Made by a program: the position numbers and the translations under genes
Source of the DNA: Lentinus brumalis
Taxonomy: Eukaryota; Basidiomycota; Agaricomycetes; Polyporales; Polyporaceae
Direction: 5' to 3'
Assembly: GCA_001792895.1 (NCBI GenBank)
Contig: MARA01000002.1
Coordinates: forward strand, 1,612,001 to 1,676,000
DNA: 64,000 nt
In this document: piece by piece, positions 10,492 to 23,654 of the stretch
Numbering within the stretch: position 1 is the first letter of the stretch
Layout of the letters: each line of letters begins with the position of its first letter
Notes under the pieces: model-generated
Databases searched by the model: none
Told to the model about the DNA's origin: nothing
The model's input: only the letters and a program-made list of their open reading frames with translations

Positions 10492-12358
10492 TCGAGCGAG
10501 ACACAAGCTCAACTACCATGCCCTCATCCGTGGCCGCTGAGGCGTCGATGGAAAGGCCGGCACCCCCGCGTGATTGTTGACAGGCACCGCGCGGAACTGG
10601 CGTACCTATTAACAGCATATGAGGCAAGTCAACGTCTGAGGTCATCCAGCGTCGCGATACGGCTGAGCGCACCAAGAACAGAACCTCGAGGGCTCCTCTT
10701 GAAAATCCGGGGTAATTATCTCCAAATGCTCGGCACAATTCATTTGTGTGTGGGGTAAGTCTATTGGACCGAGAACTGTTGCGGAGTGATGTTCGAGGCG
10801 TGATCTCGAGGACCAAGCTTGGGCAGCCGAGCTTCGCCCAATTACGCCTATGCGGCGTAGTGTCGGTATGTGGACGGTTAAGGTTCGGTCCGGAGGTCGA
10901 ACGAACTTGCGTCCTGGTTCGGTGGCCACATCTCCAACCAATGGCGCAACAGAGAAGCATTCCTAGCTGCAGATAGCAGGTATCTGATAACCCACACGTG
11001 AACATCTGGCATCAGAAGGAGGCAATGGGCATCTCTGACGAGGCGGCGACCATTGTTGGACTGATGATAACGACGGAAGACTTTGTTTACGCGTGGGTTC
11101 CGAATAATCCATGGTGCGACTTGTACCGGACGTCTCCAGCCAGAAGCATGTCGTATGGCCTGACGTTTTACGCGAAGTACGGCTCTTCTGAATGCAGCGC
11201 GCGTTAGAGCCGGAACTGAGACCTGGAGTTACTCGAGTCGATCGTTGGTGCTACATAACATGCGGTGGGTCAGCATAGGCCGCAGCGGATGCTGTAAGTG
11301 CGTTGTTATAGCGAACAAACACATTCGACAGATTGACAGTCGTCAGAATAATAGAACCAGATGAGAGTCATGGCACACACCGATACCGGAGAGGCAGGCA
11401 CATCTTCTGGAGCGGACGACGAGATAAAGCGGGCGTTGACAGATTGGAGATTTTCGAGTTGCTCGAAGTACTATGGACCTGGGATTTTTTGGATGGAAAC
11501 GGAGTAGACCTACAACGATCAACAAGCTCGGCGCACAGAGGACCGGGAGACGCAGTCCATATGTACCCGGGACTGGGTACACTTCGACATCAGGGTTTTC
11601 ATGTCAGGACACGCGCACTCATCCGGCAGTCCACCATGGCCAACGTTGCGCTTCATATGAGAGCAGATGGAGAACAAGACGGACCGGGATCATTTCACGA
11701 CTAGGAACGACGTCGAGGATGGCGAAGTGCATGGCACATGCGGCACGACGTGGAATTACAATGGTCGGAGTAGCTGCAGCACACGGAGACCATATGCTAC
11801 AGCAGCAGAGTGGATGGTAGCGAGTGAAGGCAACGCAGGCCCTCGGAGTCGCAGGCCGTGCCCTGCCGTGCCGCACAGCAGGCGCCCGCTCTGCTCAAGT
11901 CAGTGCAGTTCTGTGCTTGCCAGTCTGAGTCTCTCCTCCGGCCGGGTATCTCGCTCTGTCCGCAATGGTACTGTCACTATTGCAATCGGCCTCTCCTCCT
12001 CTGCGGCCATGACCGCCATCAAGCTTAAGAAAAGCCGCAGTCGCCGCGTACTCTCCGAAACCGGCGGCGGTCATCTGAGACTTTCCCACCTCAGGCCCAA
12101 GCCGCTGTTTCAGCCCCCATCCGCTTGTCATGTCTCCAAACAGCGGATCGAGTGAGGGCGCGAAGTACTGAGGCCGAGGGTGGGCTGGCAGGAGATCGCT
12201 GAAGGCGTGGTAGTTACGGCCTGAGCAGGCCAGAAGAGAGGAGCGCGATGCTGACGGAACGCTTACGCGATGGCCCAGGGGGATTGAGCGATTTAGAGTG
12301 AGCCGTCAGCTCTTCAGCAGACAAATGACCCTCTGTCGCCGGACGGGCAACTTGCGGC
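10492..12358. other. Gene-poor interval between ferric reductase and BNA3
   Basis: Open frames of up to about 170 codons exist on both strands. None has domain motifs, consistent splice joints or low-complexity coding character. I see no tRNA or terminal repeats. It probably holds the ferric reductase promoter and unrecognised or decayed sequence. Confidence 0.4.
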
Positions 12359-12364
12359 TATATA
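12359..12364 (+). promoter_or_regulatory. TATA box of BNA3
   Basis: TATATA, about 130 bases before the ATG at 12493. Its position argues against the in-frame upstream ATG at 12325 as the main start. Confidence 0.4.
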
Positions 12365-12492
12365 GGCTCTCCGAAATATTTCGTGCTCCCTTGACTCGGT
12401 CTCAATCATCTCAGTCATCCCTGCGCTCAGGGCGATTCCGAATTTTTGCACCTTGCTCTCTGACTCGTACGTTGTACACGACAGCACGCACC

Positions 12493-14309
12493 ATGGCTCC
12501 CTCCGCAGAGAAGTCCACCAACGGAACGAATGGCGTCCAAACCAAGGACCGGTCCAACCTCATTCCGTTCTCTTCCAGACTGAGGGAGGGTAGAGCTCTG
12601 GCTCAGGATGTCTGGTCCATCTTCAAGTGAGTATGCGAAGTCCCTCGTGCTATGACTCGTGTCTTCAATGCCATAACCTTCAAGCGCTGCGAACCTTCCA
12701 TCCGATTGTATAAACCTCGGCCAGGGGTACATGAATTTCGCACCGCCGGAGTGGGTGAAGAGCGCTGCGGAAGAAGCCTTGAACGCGGTAGCCACCAACC
12801 ACTACTCCCACCCCAAGGGTCGCATCCGCCTGCGCGAAGCGATCAAGGCCCACTATGAACCTGAATTCGGGAGAACGCTCGATGTCGAATCAGAAATTCT
12901 CGTTACCAGCGGTGCCAACGAAGGTGTGTCTGTGTGTATCTCTTTGCGATGGAGACTCGTCTCATCCTCGAGCGTCACAGGACAATACTCCGTCTTCGTA
13001 GCATTCCTAGAACAAGGCGATGAGGTTATTATGTTCGAGCCCTTTTTCGATCAGTACCTCCCGTCTGTCACCTTCAATGGCGGTGTGCCCGTCTACGTCC
13101 CCTTGCACCCTCCCAGCCATGGCAAACACAACAGCCGCGAGTGGTCCATCGACTTTGACGAACTTCGGTAGGTTCTTGCGCCACTGGGGTGGAATGGCGT
13201 CTCACGTGCCGTAATTAAGTCGTGCGGTCACCCCGCGGACCAAGATGATCATTGTCAACACCCCCCATAACCCAGTTGGCAAGGTGTTCACAAGAGACGA
13301 ACTCGAAAAAATCGCCGCCATCGCGGAGGAACACAACCTTCTCGTCATGTCCGACGAGGTCGTGAGTATTGCCGTTCTTGCGCCGGTCAGAACATCCGTG
13401 CGGATTGTTGACACATCTTGTTCTGTTCTCTAGTACGACTCGCTCGTGTTCGATGACAACGAGCATGTCCGCATTGCAACCCTTCCCGGAATGTGGGACC
13501 GTACGGTCACTGTAGGCTCCGCGGGAAGTGCGTCAATGAGTCTGGTCCGGTGTGACCGGATATGTTGTGAATTATGGCTGACATACGTCTGTCCCAGAGA
13601 TGTTCGCAGCGACCGGGTGGCGCGTTGGTTGGCTCATCGGCCCGCCGTCCATCATACAACCGACGCTCGCTGCCACCACCCGTATCGTGTTCTGCAGCAA
13701 CTCGCCGCTCCAGGAAGCCTCCGCCGTCGGTCTCGAGCAGGCCAAGAAGCGCGGCTTCCTCAAGCAGCAGTGCGCAGAGTACGCTGAGCGCCGCCAGATC
13801 TTGACGGATGCGTTCGACAAGATGGGTATGAATTACACGAACCCGCAAGGCAGCTACTTCGTTCTGTTGGTGAGTGGGACGGCATTCATTGCTGCTCCGG
13901 CTTCGATGATTTGGCTACTATGTGCCCCGTATGCTGAGGCTGCCGAACGCTATAGGACATCTCGAACGTGAAGTGGCCGGAGGACTACCCATTCCCAGCG
14001 AGCGTCCTCGGTCGCGGCCGTGACTTCAGGTCAGTAATCGCCGCCCTCATGTAATTGCATTTGCTCAGTCTTGGTATTAGGGCATGCTGGTTCATCGCGA
14101 TGGAGATTGGAGTCTCCTCGATTCCTGTCAGCGAGGTGAGCATGCACGCGATCTCCCTCATACATGTTTCTCAACCTTGTGCCCAGTTCTACTGCGAGGA
14201 ACACACTTCCATCGGCGAGAGTTACGCCAGATTCGCGTTCTGCAAGGACGTGGACACCTTGAAGGCTGCGGCAGAACGCCTCCAGAAGTTGAAGAAGTTC
14301 CTGGTATGA
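12493..14309 (+). CDS. BNA3: Kynurenine aminotransferase (BNA3-like, PLP-dependent)
   Basis: Class I/II aminotransferase converting kynurenine to kynurenic acid, cytosolic or mitochondrial. Exon 1 is 12493-12626 and exon 2 starts at 12685 (..NAANLPSDCINLGQGYMNFAPPEW). Other markers are HYSHPKGRIRLREAI, SGANEG, the PLP-proximal NTPHNPVGKVF and DEVYDSLVF. The Schiff-base lysine lies in SAGKMFAATGWRVGW; its codon is split by an intron (A at the donor, AG after the acceptor). The protein ends LQKLKKFLV. An ATG at 12325 in frame would add an Arg-rich mitochondrial-type leader, but the TATA box lies between it and 12493. Dual targeting is possible. The gene is convergent with Slh1, with under 200 bases between the stop codons. 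Confidence 0.88.
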
Positions 14310-14490
14310 GTCCGGATGTTCCCCATGGGGGCGCGAATAGAAGCGTTGGAGGAAGTGATGTACTCGCTGTGTAGCATGTAGCATATGTAGATGAGCCGGC
14401 CTCAAGCTCGGCGATATACCGGTTGGTTACAGCGTACTTGGCTGAACGGTTTCTCATGTACTTCTCGTAATCTATCGCTATATGAGTCTT

Positions 14491-17400
14491 CTACTTGTCC
14501 AGTTCGTCGGCTATCCTCGACAGAAGCTCGTTGACCGCGGTCGAACGCGCGTCATAATACGCCGGGTTGCTCACCAAGCGTCGCGCGAGGAACGTGAACG
14601 ACAGCACATCCACGGCCGCCTGCTTATCTTTGATGCTTCCGTCCTTGCGCCGGTCCTTGAACCACATCCGCAGGGTTTCCGTCTCGAGCAGCCGGGACTC
14701 CAGCGGCAGGCCGTCGTTCAGGAACCGCGTTATCGTGTCCTTGCCCTCCGCCTGACAGAACAGGTGGAAGTGCCCCGCCCCGTGGTGCCGCACCGCCTTG
14801 CCCTGCATCCGCACGATCTCCTCCAGCGGGTAGTCCCGCAGCTGGCGCTCCTCGCTCCCTGGGGTCACATACACGTACTGTGTGCCCATCACAACGACCG
14901 TCACCGCGCGCACGGGCAGGGTCCAGCATGCGTCCCGGGGTACGATCAGGACGCGAATGAGGCCTTCTGCGTACAGCTCGAGCATCAACAGTCGGTCAGG
15001 CTTCGCGATGCCCTCATGGAAGAACCCGACGCCGCGCGTGATGAAGTCTCGGAGGCCGTCGTCTTGCAGTCGGTCGAGATACAGCTCCAGTTGCTCGATA
15101 GAGACGTCGTCCGGGAGGTAACCCTTCGCAGATTCCATCTCGAGCGCACATTGCGTGATAAGGTCGAGCGCGACGGGCGTACACTGGCTGCGGGAGGGGA
15201 CAAAGACGATAGCAGGTTCCCCCGGTGCACCTCGGATCGCTGAGTGTGCGGGCTTAGCCATCGCTTTGAACAGCGCAGCGGACTGCGGGATTGTGAAGGT
15301 GTGCGTGTGTACGGAGAGGTCTTGGTCGCGGTCGCTCGGGCGGAAACTGTGCAGCGCCAGAGGGTCGACGTCCAGCCAAGCCGCCATGTCCGCCGCGTCG
15401 TTGAGTGAGCTCGACAGACCGACGAATCGGACGGGATACATTTGCGTTGCGTGCAGCAGTAACGACACGCCGAGCTCGTAGACGGCATCGAGCAGCTCCA
15501 GACTCTCGCACAGTACGAGCCGCAGTCGTGTGAGGGCTTGCTTGACATCTGGCTGCCGTGAAAGTGCCGCGAAAAGGTCCGCAGCGGTCACCACGCGGAC
15601 GACTTTCCGAGAGGGGAGCTCGAAGAGACGATCGGTTCCAACAAGGTCGACGGAGGCCTCTGCGGCCCTCGACGCTAACCGCAGCTCCGAGGTAACGTCT
15701 AGCGCGACGCTTCGCCTCGGCGCAACTACGAGGCACCAAGAGCCACTTGGCGAGCTACGCAGCGTCTCCCTGCGAGAATGACATCAGTCACCAGGACGTA
15801 TAATCAAATCTGAGACGCACCATATGGCGAGCTGACCAATGACTGACTTGCCACTGCCAGTAGGAGCGCACAGCAGAGCATGCAATCGGGTCATGGTGAT
15901 ACTCCAGAAAACTTGACTTTGGATAGCATTGAATCCGTGTAGCCTCCTGGAGAGGACATCGCGTAATGGCGGATGCTGTATGACAGCGAGAGGCAGGAAG
16001 GGGATGTCGAGGCGGGGAGTGTGCGACTCAGATGATGATGGCATGACGAGGTCCTCCAGTGATGCGAGGACCTCCTCTTCCGCACCCATCCATCGGTCAG
16101 AGACGAACCGAATAGTGACGGAAGGCGGAGGCTTGTGGGTTGGCACGGAGATGACGAAGTCAACGTCTAGGACAGTGGTAGACTGCCGGAATATGAGATG
16201 AGACAACTGCAAGATGTTGACCCCTTCGTGATCCTCGACCCACAACCAGAATGGCTCGACCTGCCCGTGTATCTTGGTACTCCAGTTGAAGGCGCGCTCA
16301 ACCTTCACAACAATCTTCAAGACATCCGCCCCCAGTGGCCTGAGACTGTAAGTGATCTTCACGGTGGGGAATTGCTTGGCTGCATTCCGTACAGCCGCAC
16401 CATGTATTGGATTGAGGTGGATGAGCTTCCCCACGTCCTCGGCGCTCATCTCGGCGAGCTCGGAAACAGCATAGTCGTCCGCCCATCGCTCAAGCATGTG
16501 CATGGTGTCCGCCTTGAGCTGGAACTGCTTGAGCGGATTGTCGAATGGCCAAAGACGCTTCTCGATCGCCTTGCTGAGGCCCATGAGCACTGCGCTGACT
16601 CTCGCCCACTTGCGAGAGATTGCGATCTCGAGCAGAGCTCGTACGATACGACCTCCGTTCTGCGCCGCATACGCCTGGTCGGAGACGAGGGCAAAGTCTT
16701 CTGGACGCATTTGGGAGATGTACGCTTGCAGCAGGATGTTGACCTTCCCAGCACTTGTATCCGTGCCACCCTGAAGGAGCAAACGTCAGTCGCGCAGGGG
16801 CTTGATCACGACGCATATACTGACTTGAACTTGGCAGGGTATGACCTCTTCAAACAATTTGAGCTCAGGCACTTCGTTCTCGCGTACTTGGATCTGGTCA
16901 AACTACAGCGGCAATGAGTTCCATGGTCGACGTCCCAGTTCATTGAGCTCTGCCGTACCTCTGTGCTCTTGCTGAGCATCGCAAGGACGTCGGCATCCGA
17001 CATCTTGGGCCGGAACATCTGGTTGAAGATCTCAATGGACTTCTGCCGGATGTAGTACTTGGCAGCAATGCGACCTAGATCGGTGATCACAAAGCTGCCA
17101 GTGTTTCTGTCGAATGCAATCATGCGAGACTCGGCGAGCTGGGATGCAGCAGCGGTGATGAGCATGGTCCGTTTGCCTCCCAGGTAAGGATCCTCGGCGA
17201 TCGCATCCCAACCCAGCCCTATGATTGCGTCAATCCCGGAACCAGAGCTGAGACATCTGGGAACATACCGTATTGGAAGGGGTTCTTCCGCATGCGGACG
17301 AACAGATAGGTATATCCAAGCCATTTTACGGCGTCGTTCACGTTGGCGACCGTGCCCAGTGCGATCTCGGCATTGAGAGAGTCGATCATACCGCCGATAA

Positions 17401-20400
17401 ACCTGCCAGTATATCAAAACCAACCGAACAAACGAAATCCTCCCTCTGGTACTGACCTGGACTCTATCGCGACCTGGGACGTCACCGCGTCGAGATAGTG
17501 CGTCAGCTTTTCTTCATTCGTGCAGATGAAGCCGACACCGCTCGACTCCATTCCCGGCCGACCGGCACGTCCGAAGACCTGCAGCACGTCAAGCACAGAG
17601 AGATCGGTGAATTGACCCTTCGAGCTATCATATACTTGCGTCCCTTTGATGACGACTGCGGATCAAAGATCAACGGGGTGCCATGAGCAAACTCAGGGCT
17701 GTGAGGCTCACCCGCATGTGCCGGCAAGTTGACACCCCACGCGAGCGTCGCTGTACAGCAGAGAACCTGCGGAGATACAGTTCTTGAATCAAGCTCCTCC
17801 GTCATACCCCAACGCACACGTACCTTGATCGCTCGCGCCTCGAACATCCGCTCCATCATGTTCCGGTCGGTGCGCAACATACCCGCATGATGGATACCGA
17901 ATCCGAGGTCGAACAGCTGCCTCATCTCCTTGTTCCTCGACTGCCCAATGTCCCTACGGAAGAACTCGAACTGTGGATGTTCTGCACAACTGAAGTCGTC
18001 CAGGATCCCATCAGCCTGTGCCGCTTCTTTGAGGGCCTCGGCGGCTTTGACAGTCTCTTTACGTGCATGGACGAACACCATGACCTGGTGGCCTTCGCGA
18101 ACGAGCTCCGACACCTTCTCGTATACGACCTTGTCAAGGTTCTTCTTCGCCGTCGGGCTGTTGGGCTTGCCCTTGACGCCGATGAAGTGCTGCTCAAGAG
18201 GAACCGGGCGAAAGGAGGAGTCAAAGTAGAACAGTCCAGTCTGGCGGTTGACGCTATGTAATGTCAGTGCGATGGTACCCATGCAGACATCAATGTATGT
18301 ACCTCAGGAAGTCCCCGACGTCGATATAGTTGGGTAGCGTGGCACTCAAACCAACTATCCGGATAATGGACTGCGTTGATTCAACCTATGCCATGTGTTC
18401 GGTCAATATCACAGGAGAGCATGTATGATGCGTTGAACCGCACCTGCCGGAGAGTACGAGCAACGATGGTTTCGATGACAGCACCGCGCTCGTCGTTGAG
18501 TAGATGAACCTCGTCAATGATGAGTAGCTTGACTTTCTGCACAGATGAGACGTCAGAGGAAGCAGTACTAAAGACAACAGGATAACGAACAGAAGCAAGC
18601 TCGCCCTCTCCAGTAGGTTTTCGCGTGACGACGTCCCACTTTTCAGGAGTAGTGACTATGATTTGAGTCTCGTTGATCTCCTGTTTCGTGAGTTGCATGT
18701 CACCTGCAAGGGCGGACTGAGACTGCTTCCGACTACAATTAGCATGATTCCATCTACGTACCAGTTAGCTCTCGGACTTGTATGTTCAGCCACTTCAGAC
18801 GTTTCCCGAGTTTTCGAACAATTTCTGATGCTAGAGCTTTCATCGGTGCGCTGGAGATTGTCAACGCAGGTTCGCTGTCCAGATGTTCTCGGCTTACACG
18901 TAAATAATCTTGAACTTGTCACGTTTTACCCCAGCCGCCATGTTGCCTGAAGACACGTTGCGGTCTAGGTGCTGGTCTATAACCCGTAGCACTGTGAGCA
19001 TTGCGACATCGGTTTTACCCTGCCTCTCGAGTTAGTCTGCATACGAATTCGTGGAAGATACACTAACAGCACCAGTGGGAGCTGGTAGGCAAGCCTTAAA
19101 ACATAGACCACCCCACGTATGAGTTGTAAGCACTCACCGCATACAAGCATGTTCTCGTTTGACTGGTACGCTGTCGGGAATACGATCGATTGAATCCTGT
19201 TCAGTGAAGTGTAGCCCTGCAGAGATGTTCAGCAACACAACATGATGCATCTGTCGTGACACGCACTGGGAACGAGCCCCTGGCTAACGGGTCGAGTTCC
19301 GATACTGCAATGAGCCGTTCCGAAGCGCGAGGTGGGACGGCCTTCGCTGGTGGTACCGTCACTTCTTCATATTCCTGTGACCGAGATCATTAGGAAAGTC
19401 CGCTGCTCGATCATTGGTCTAGCACTCACCTCGTAATGATGGCGCGTAGTGCCTAGAGGCAAGACGTATTTCGTGCCTAGGTGCGACAGCAGGTTGCCTT
19501 GCACCAGCGAACCGGACGTGTACACGTGAGGTAGCGCCTCTGGCGTGTCTTGCTGGAGATGCAACGGTTGAGAGTGTGACACAGTCATGGTCTCAGGCAA
19601 CTTACAGCAGTGCCGGTGAAAAGAGGTCTTTCAGCATTAGCTCTTAGATTCTCTTCCATCCGTCGCCGTGCTTCATCTGGATCAAGACTGTCCAGTCCGG
19701 AAGTTGCAACTACTGAGGATGAGCGAACAGCGCATTCGCTGGCATTGATTCAGCACACCTTCCCGCTGTTTGCCTTTACCTCGTCCATTGACCTGTGCTG
19801 ACTGTGCCGGCGGAGTCGAGTGTCCGTATTGCTTGCTGCCGTGGAGGTATTCGGATATTTGTTGAACGGCCTCCTGACGCTTGTCGAGCAACTCCATGGA
19901 TAGCTCAATGTTATCGAATCCAATCGTCTCCACCAACTCCTCGGATATCGCGTCATTAGCTTTTGTGGAACATAAGAGCGCGAGCAAAGGCTCAAGGACA
20001 TGTTCCAGCTCAGGCTTCCTGCGAAGGAAGAAATGAGAGTGCGTGAATGGAAGGGAAGATATATATTGGTCGAATGTTACACACGAGATGATAGAGGCAA
20101 TTAGCGGACCATGCGCAGTGCTAGAGGAGCTGCCTGCGTTGCTGTTCAGGACGTCAAGGACGGTGTCCCAATGCTCCTCTTGATCAAGGTTACTCGGACC
20201 GGCCGAGGCGGAGGCATTAGCTGGGTGCCACAATCAGCCCGGACGAGAACCGCGTCAGGAAAGCAGCAGCACGCACTGTTTCCTGGAACATTGTACCTGT
20301 GATGATCGTCAGCAGAATATAGAATATCTGAGAAGCAAGACTGGACCTGGCCCATTCGTCCAAGAGACGTTTGTCGCGATCAGCGGAATCTTCGGATGTG

Positions 20401-20441
20401 CTAACAAGATGCTCCAGATGATCCGCGAAACTAGGCGACAT
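14491..20441 (-). CDS. SLH1: Ski2-like RNA helicase Slh1/ASCC3 (tandem cassettes with Sec63 domain)
   Basis: Large helicase of the ribosome-quality-control trigger complex (RQT/ASCC), which splits collided ribosomes. It starts at 20441 ([13 protein letters not shown]) and ends at 14491 (..RIADELDK), with many introns and roughly 1,900 aa. The first cassette is complete: APTGAGKT (split by an intron near 19080), APMKALA-type region, [27 protein letters not shown], a VFVHARKET segment, [14 protein letters not shown] and [11 protein letters not shown] Sec63 domain follows (about 16780-15950), then cassette 2 with [18 protein letters not shown]. Cassette 2 lacks a DExH box; [11 protein letters not shown] stands in its place, so it is probably not catalytic. 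[12 protein letters not shown] and spacing fit ASCC3/Slh1 better than Brr2. Confidence 0.9.
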
Positions 20442-21110
20442 TACTCTAATGCTAGTATGAGAAGAGACAGTCCACAATCAGTCTGAAAGCAAGCTCTAGG
20501 TATGGTGCAGGTGGAGAAGCTGAAGAGAGCGTGCTGGCAAAGGCTGGCAAGGGACACAGTCAGGCGCGAACTCGGAGCCGTCGACTCGCACAAGCGCGCT
20601 TCGAGAGAGGAGGATGTCATTGGCTAGACGCTGGACACGGTCGCACGATACATACACTGCAGTATCTCGCTGGGTTCCAGCAGCTTTGCCACCAAGGAAC
20701 ATGAAACAGCAGCGAGCGAGCGTGCAAACGTTCAAGGAATGCCTGCGACTCCGAGAAGAAACTTCCGACCGCCGGCAATGCATCGGATTGTGGGAAGATA
20801 AGCAAGGTCTCCGTCCCGAGTCCGCACAACTTCAAGATATGTGTACATGTGCCGTATGTACTCGAGCTCCCAGCTGCAGTACTTTGATTTCTGCTGGACG
20901 TACGTGGTTCGCCAGCTGAGCATGCTCTAGATAGGCTCTTTAGCTGAGTAACTGCAGGATGTGAAGCCCACGCCGCCGCCCCCTGGCCTACATACGGAGC
21001 GCCGTAGACGTCACCCAAAAAGGCAACCCCGCACTTATCTGCACCCCTTGCTTATCGCTTCGACTAACATTGACAAATTTGTGGACACCTAGACTGCTTC
21101 CCGACTCCAA
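20442..21110. other. Intergenic region between Slh1 and permease 1
   Basis: Divergent promoter interval. It contains overlapping open frames on both strands (up to about 130 codons) with no recognisable motif, and I do not support any as a gene. Confidence 0.4.
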
Positions 21111-21116
21111 TATATA
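21111..21116 (+). promoter_or_regulatory. TATA box of permease 1
   Basis: TATATA within CCAATATATACCCGCAG, 86 bases before the ATG at 21197. Nearly the same string precedes the second permease. Confidence 0.5.
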
Positions 21117-21196
21117 CCCGCAGCTCTGGCGGACATGTTTGAGCGTGCTGCTGTCTCCCCCCTCGCCCCCCTCGACGACTCGGTCGTTCTCCAGCC

Positions 21197-23374
21197 ATGT
21201 CCATCCGTTCCGTGACAACGGAGCAGCCGGAGAAGTTGCCCCCGCTCTCTCCGACTCCCGCACATGCAGAGCACCGTTGGGACATCGGTGGCCGCGTCAA
21301 GCATGTCCAGCGCAAGCTCACGACGCGACACGGCTGGCTTGGGGACTACGACTATGTGTGGCTTTGCATGCCCACACTTCCCTGGCGGCGTGAAGGCAAG
21401 CAGTTCAAGATCGCGCCCCCGTTCTACGCGCTCGACTCGGAGTTGCCTATCCTTCTTGCTGCGGCGAGTGGACTGCAACATGCACTGGCTATGCTGGCTG
21501 GTCTCATCACCCCGCCGATCATCTTCGCGAGTGCGCTCAGCTTGGACTCCGGATTGTCCGCGTACATGATCTCCGCCTCCTTGATCGGTTGTGGTAAGTG
21601 CTCAGTGACCACATCTGCTCCGTGCATTGGCTTACTTCGACCGACACAAGGTATCCTCAGTCTTGTGCAAATGTCCCGTCTCCGACTGTTCGGTAACTAT
21701 TACTTGGGCACCGGTCTGATATCCGTGGTTGGGACGAGTTTCGCCACGCTCAGTACTGCGAACGCGGTAAGCAGGCGTGTTCTGGGCGCATCCGTAGATT
21801 TTGCTGACATTACCACAGATATTCGATTCCATGTATGCGAATGGCACTTGCCCCACAACCACAGCTCAAGACGGCACGGTTGTGCGACTGGCTTGTCCAG
21901 ACGCATATGGGATGGTACTCGGTGAGCTTCACGTATGCATTGTAACGAGTTCATGCGTCTTACACCCTTTCAGGAACCTCCCTCATCTGCGCCTTCCTGG
22001 AAATCTTCATGTCCTTCGTCCCCGCACGCATACTTAAGCGCGTTTTCCCGCCTATGGTTACCGGCACCGTGATCGTCATGATTGGAGCCTCCCTCATTGG
22101 CTCGTCAGGTATACCGAACTGGGGTGGAGGATCTAACGACTGCATGAACCGACCATCGTCGGGCTTCTTCCAACTCTGCCCAAATATATCGGCCCCTCGC
22201 CCGCTCCCCTGGGGTTCACCAGAGTTTATTGGTCTCGGATTCCTCTCTTTCGTCAGTATAATCCTGACGGAGATGTTCGGGTCCCCATTCCTCAAGAACA
22301 TCTCCGTCATTGTCGGTTTGGCAGTGGGATGTATCGTCGCGGGAGCAGCGGGCTACATCGACGGCAGCAGCATCAAGACCGCGCCCGTCATTACGTTCTT
22401 GTGGGTCCATACCTTCAAGATCCGTGTCTACCCGCCGGCTATTCTGCCCATGCTGGCGGTATACGGTGAGTTTAATGATGACTGCGCGTCTCGCACAGAA
22501 CTGACGCACTCCGCAGTCTCTCTGGCGATGGAGGCCATCGGTGATATAACTGCATCTGCAGAAGTCTCCCGCGTCTCTGTAGTCGGCGAAGAGTTCGACA
22601 CCCGTATTCAGGGTGGTGTCCTGGTAGGTACTTGATAGGCATCTGGCAAAGCTGTGAACTGACCATCTCCCAGAGCGACGGTATTGGCGGCTTCCTGTCT
22701 GCTCTCTTCACTGTGACACCTCTGTCCATCTTCGCCCAAAACAACGGTGTTATTGCGATCACCCGCTGCGCGAACCGCACGGCCGGTCGGTTCTGCTGTC
22801 TGTTCCTCATTCTGTTCGGCGTTCTCGGCAAGATCTCAGGTGTCTTCTTAGCTAGTACGTTTCCCAGATCATCCGCGTATACCCCGTCTGACATTTTTGC
22901 CCTTATACCTCAGTCCCGAACTCTGTTCTTGGTGGCGTAACAACCTTCCTATTCGCCACTGTGGCAACATCCGGCGTCCGTGTACTTTCGTATAACCGCT
23001 TCACACGCCGCGACCGTTTCGTCCTCGCCGCTGCGTTCTCCTTTGGTATTGGCGACTTGCTTGTCCCTGATATCTTCATGCACCTCTTCGATGGGGTCTC
23101 TCATCCGAACAAGGGCCTTCAGGGTCTCTTCGACTCCATCACGATCATACTATCTACACCGTGTAAGCTTTCCAGCCCCTCATGTCGGCGACGCCGCGGT
23201 CACTGATGTGTCTCCTACACAGTCCTCATGTCTGGCCTTGTGGCCCTTGTATTGAACCTGATCCTCCCGCAAGAGGATTCAGATGACGACGACGATGTTG
23301 TGGAGGTTGTGGACGTAGAGGCGCAACCGCACAGCAAGGAGAAGGAGGCCCATTTCCACGAGCATACCGACTGA
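21197..23374 (+). CDS. Nucleobase-ascorbate transporter (xanthine/urate permease type), copy 1
   Basis: Plasma-membrane H+ symporter of the NAT/NCS2 family (UapA/UapC type). Eight exons; introns follow ..LIGCG, STANA, GMVLG, LAVY, GGVL, VFLA and STP. The family signature is QNNGVIAITRCANR, matching the fungal xanthine/uric acid permease version of [QEP]NxGxxxxT. Other markers are LQHALAMLAGLITPP (TM1 QH motif) and AMEAIGDITASAE (TM8). The cytosolic tail is acidic (EDSDDDDDVVEVVDVEAQPHSKE). The exact substrate cannot be read off with certainty. It forms a tandem pair with the next gene. Confidence 0.9.
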
Positions 23375-23590
23375 TGTATTGTGCTACTATCATCCAGCGT
23401 TGTGATCTCTCACGCTATCTGGGATACGTTTGCAATCACCATCCCATGACAGTTTTCAATCCACTTGCGAGTCGCTTTCGTCCACGCAACGTCCGCTATA
23501 CGTGCACACTTTGCCCCGGCATCGGCTCTTATCTCCTCACCTCTAACCCTATCAAAGGTCATTCGACCATGTCTACCTATGGATTGCCAA

Positions 23591-23596
23591 TATATA
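23591..23596 (+). promoter_or_regulatory. TATA box of permease 2
   Basis: TATATA within CCAATATATAGCCCGCAG, 64 bases before the ATG at 23655; it matches the core promoter of the upstream copy. Confidence 0.5.
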
Positions 23597-23654
23597 GCCC
23601 GCAGTCCCAGCCGTGAACGCGGTTTCTCGCGCAGTGGACGCTCCACCGGCAATC

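Noticed and set aside
10487..11005. 172-codon minus-strand frame upstream of ferric reductase
   Set aside because: Covers the TATA box and promoter, Arg/Ser-rich, no motif, no splice support.
14482..15243. 253-codon plus-strand frame
   Set aside because: Lies wholly opposite the Slh1 C-terminal cassette, whose protein signature is unmistakable.
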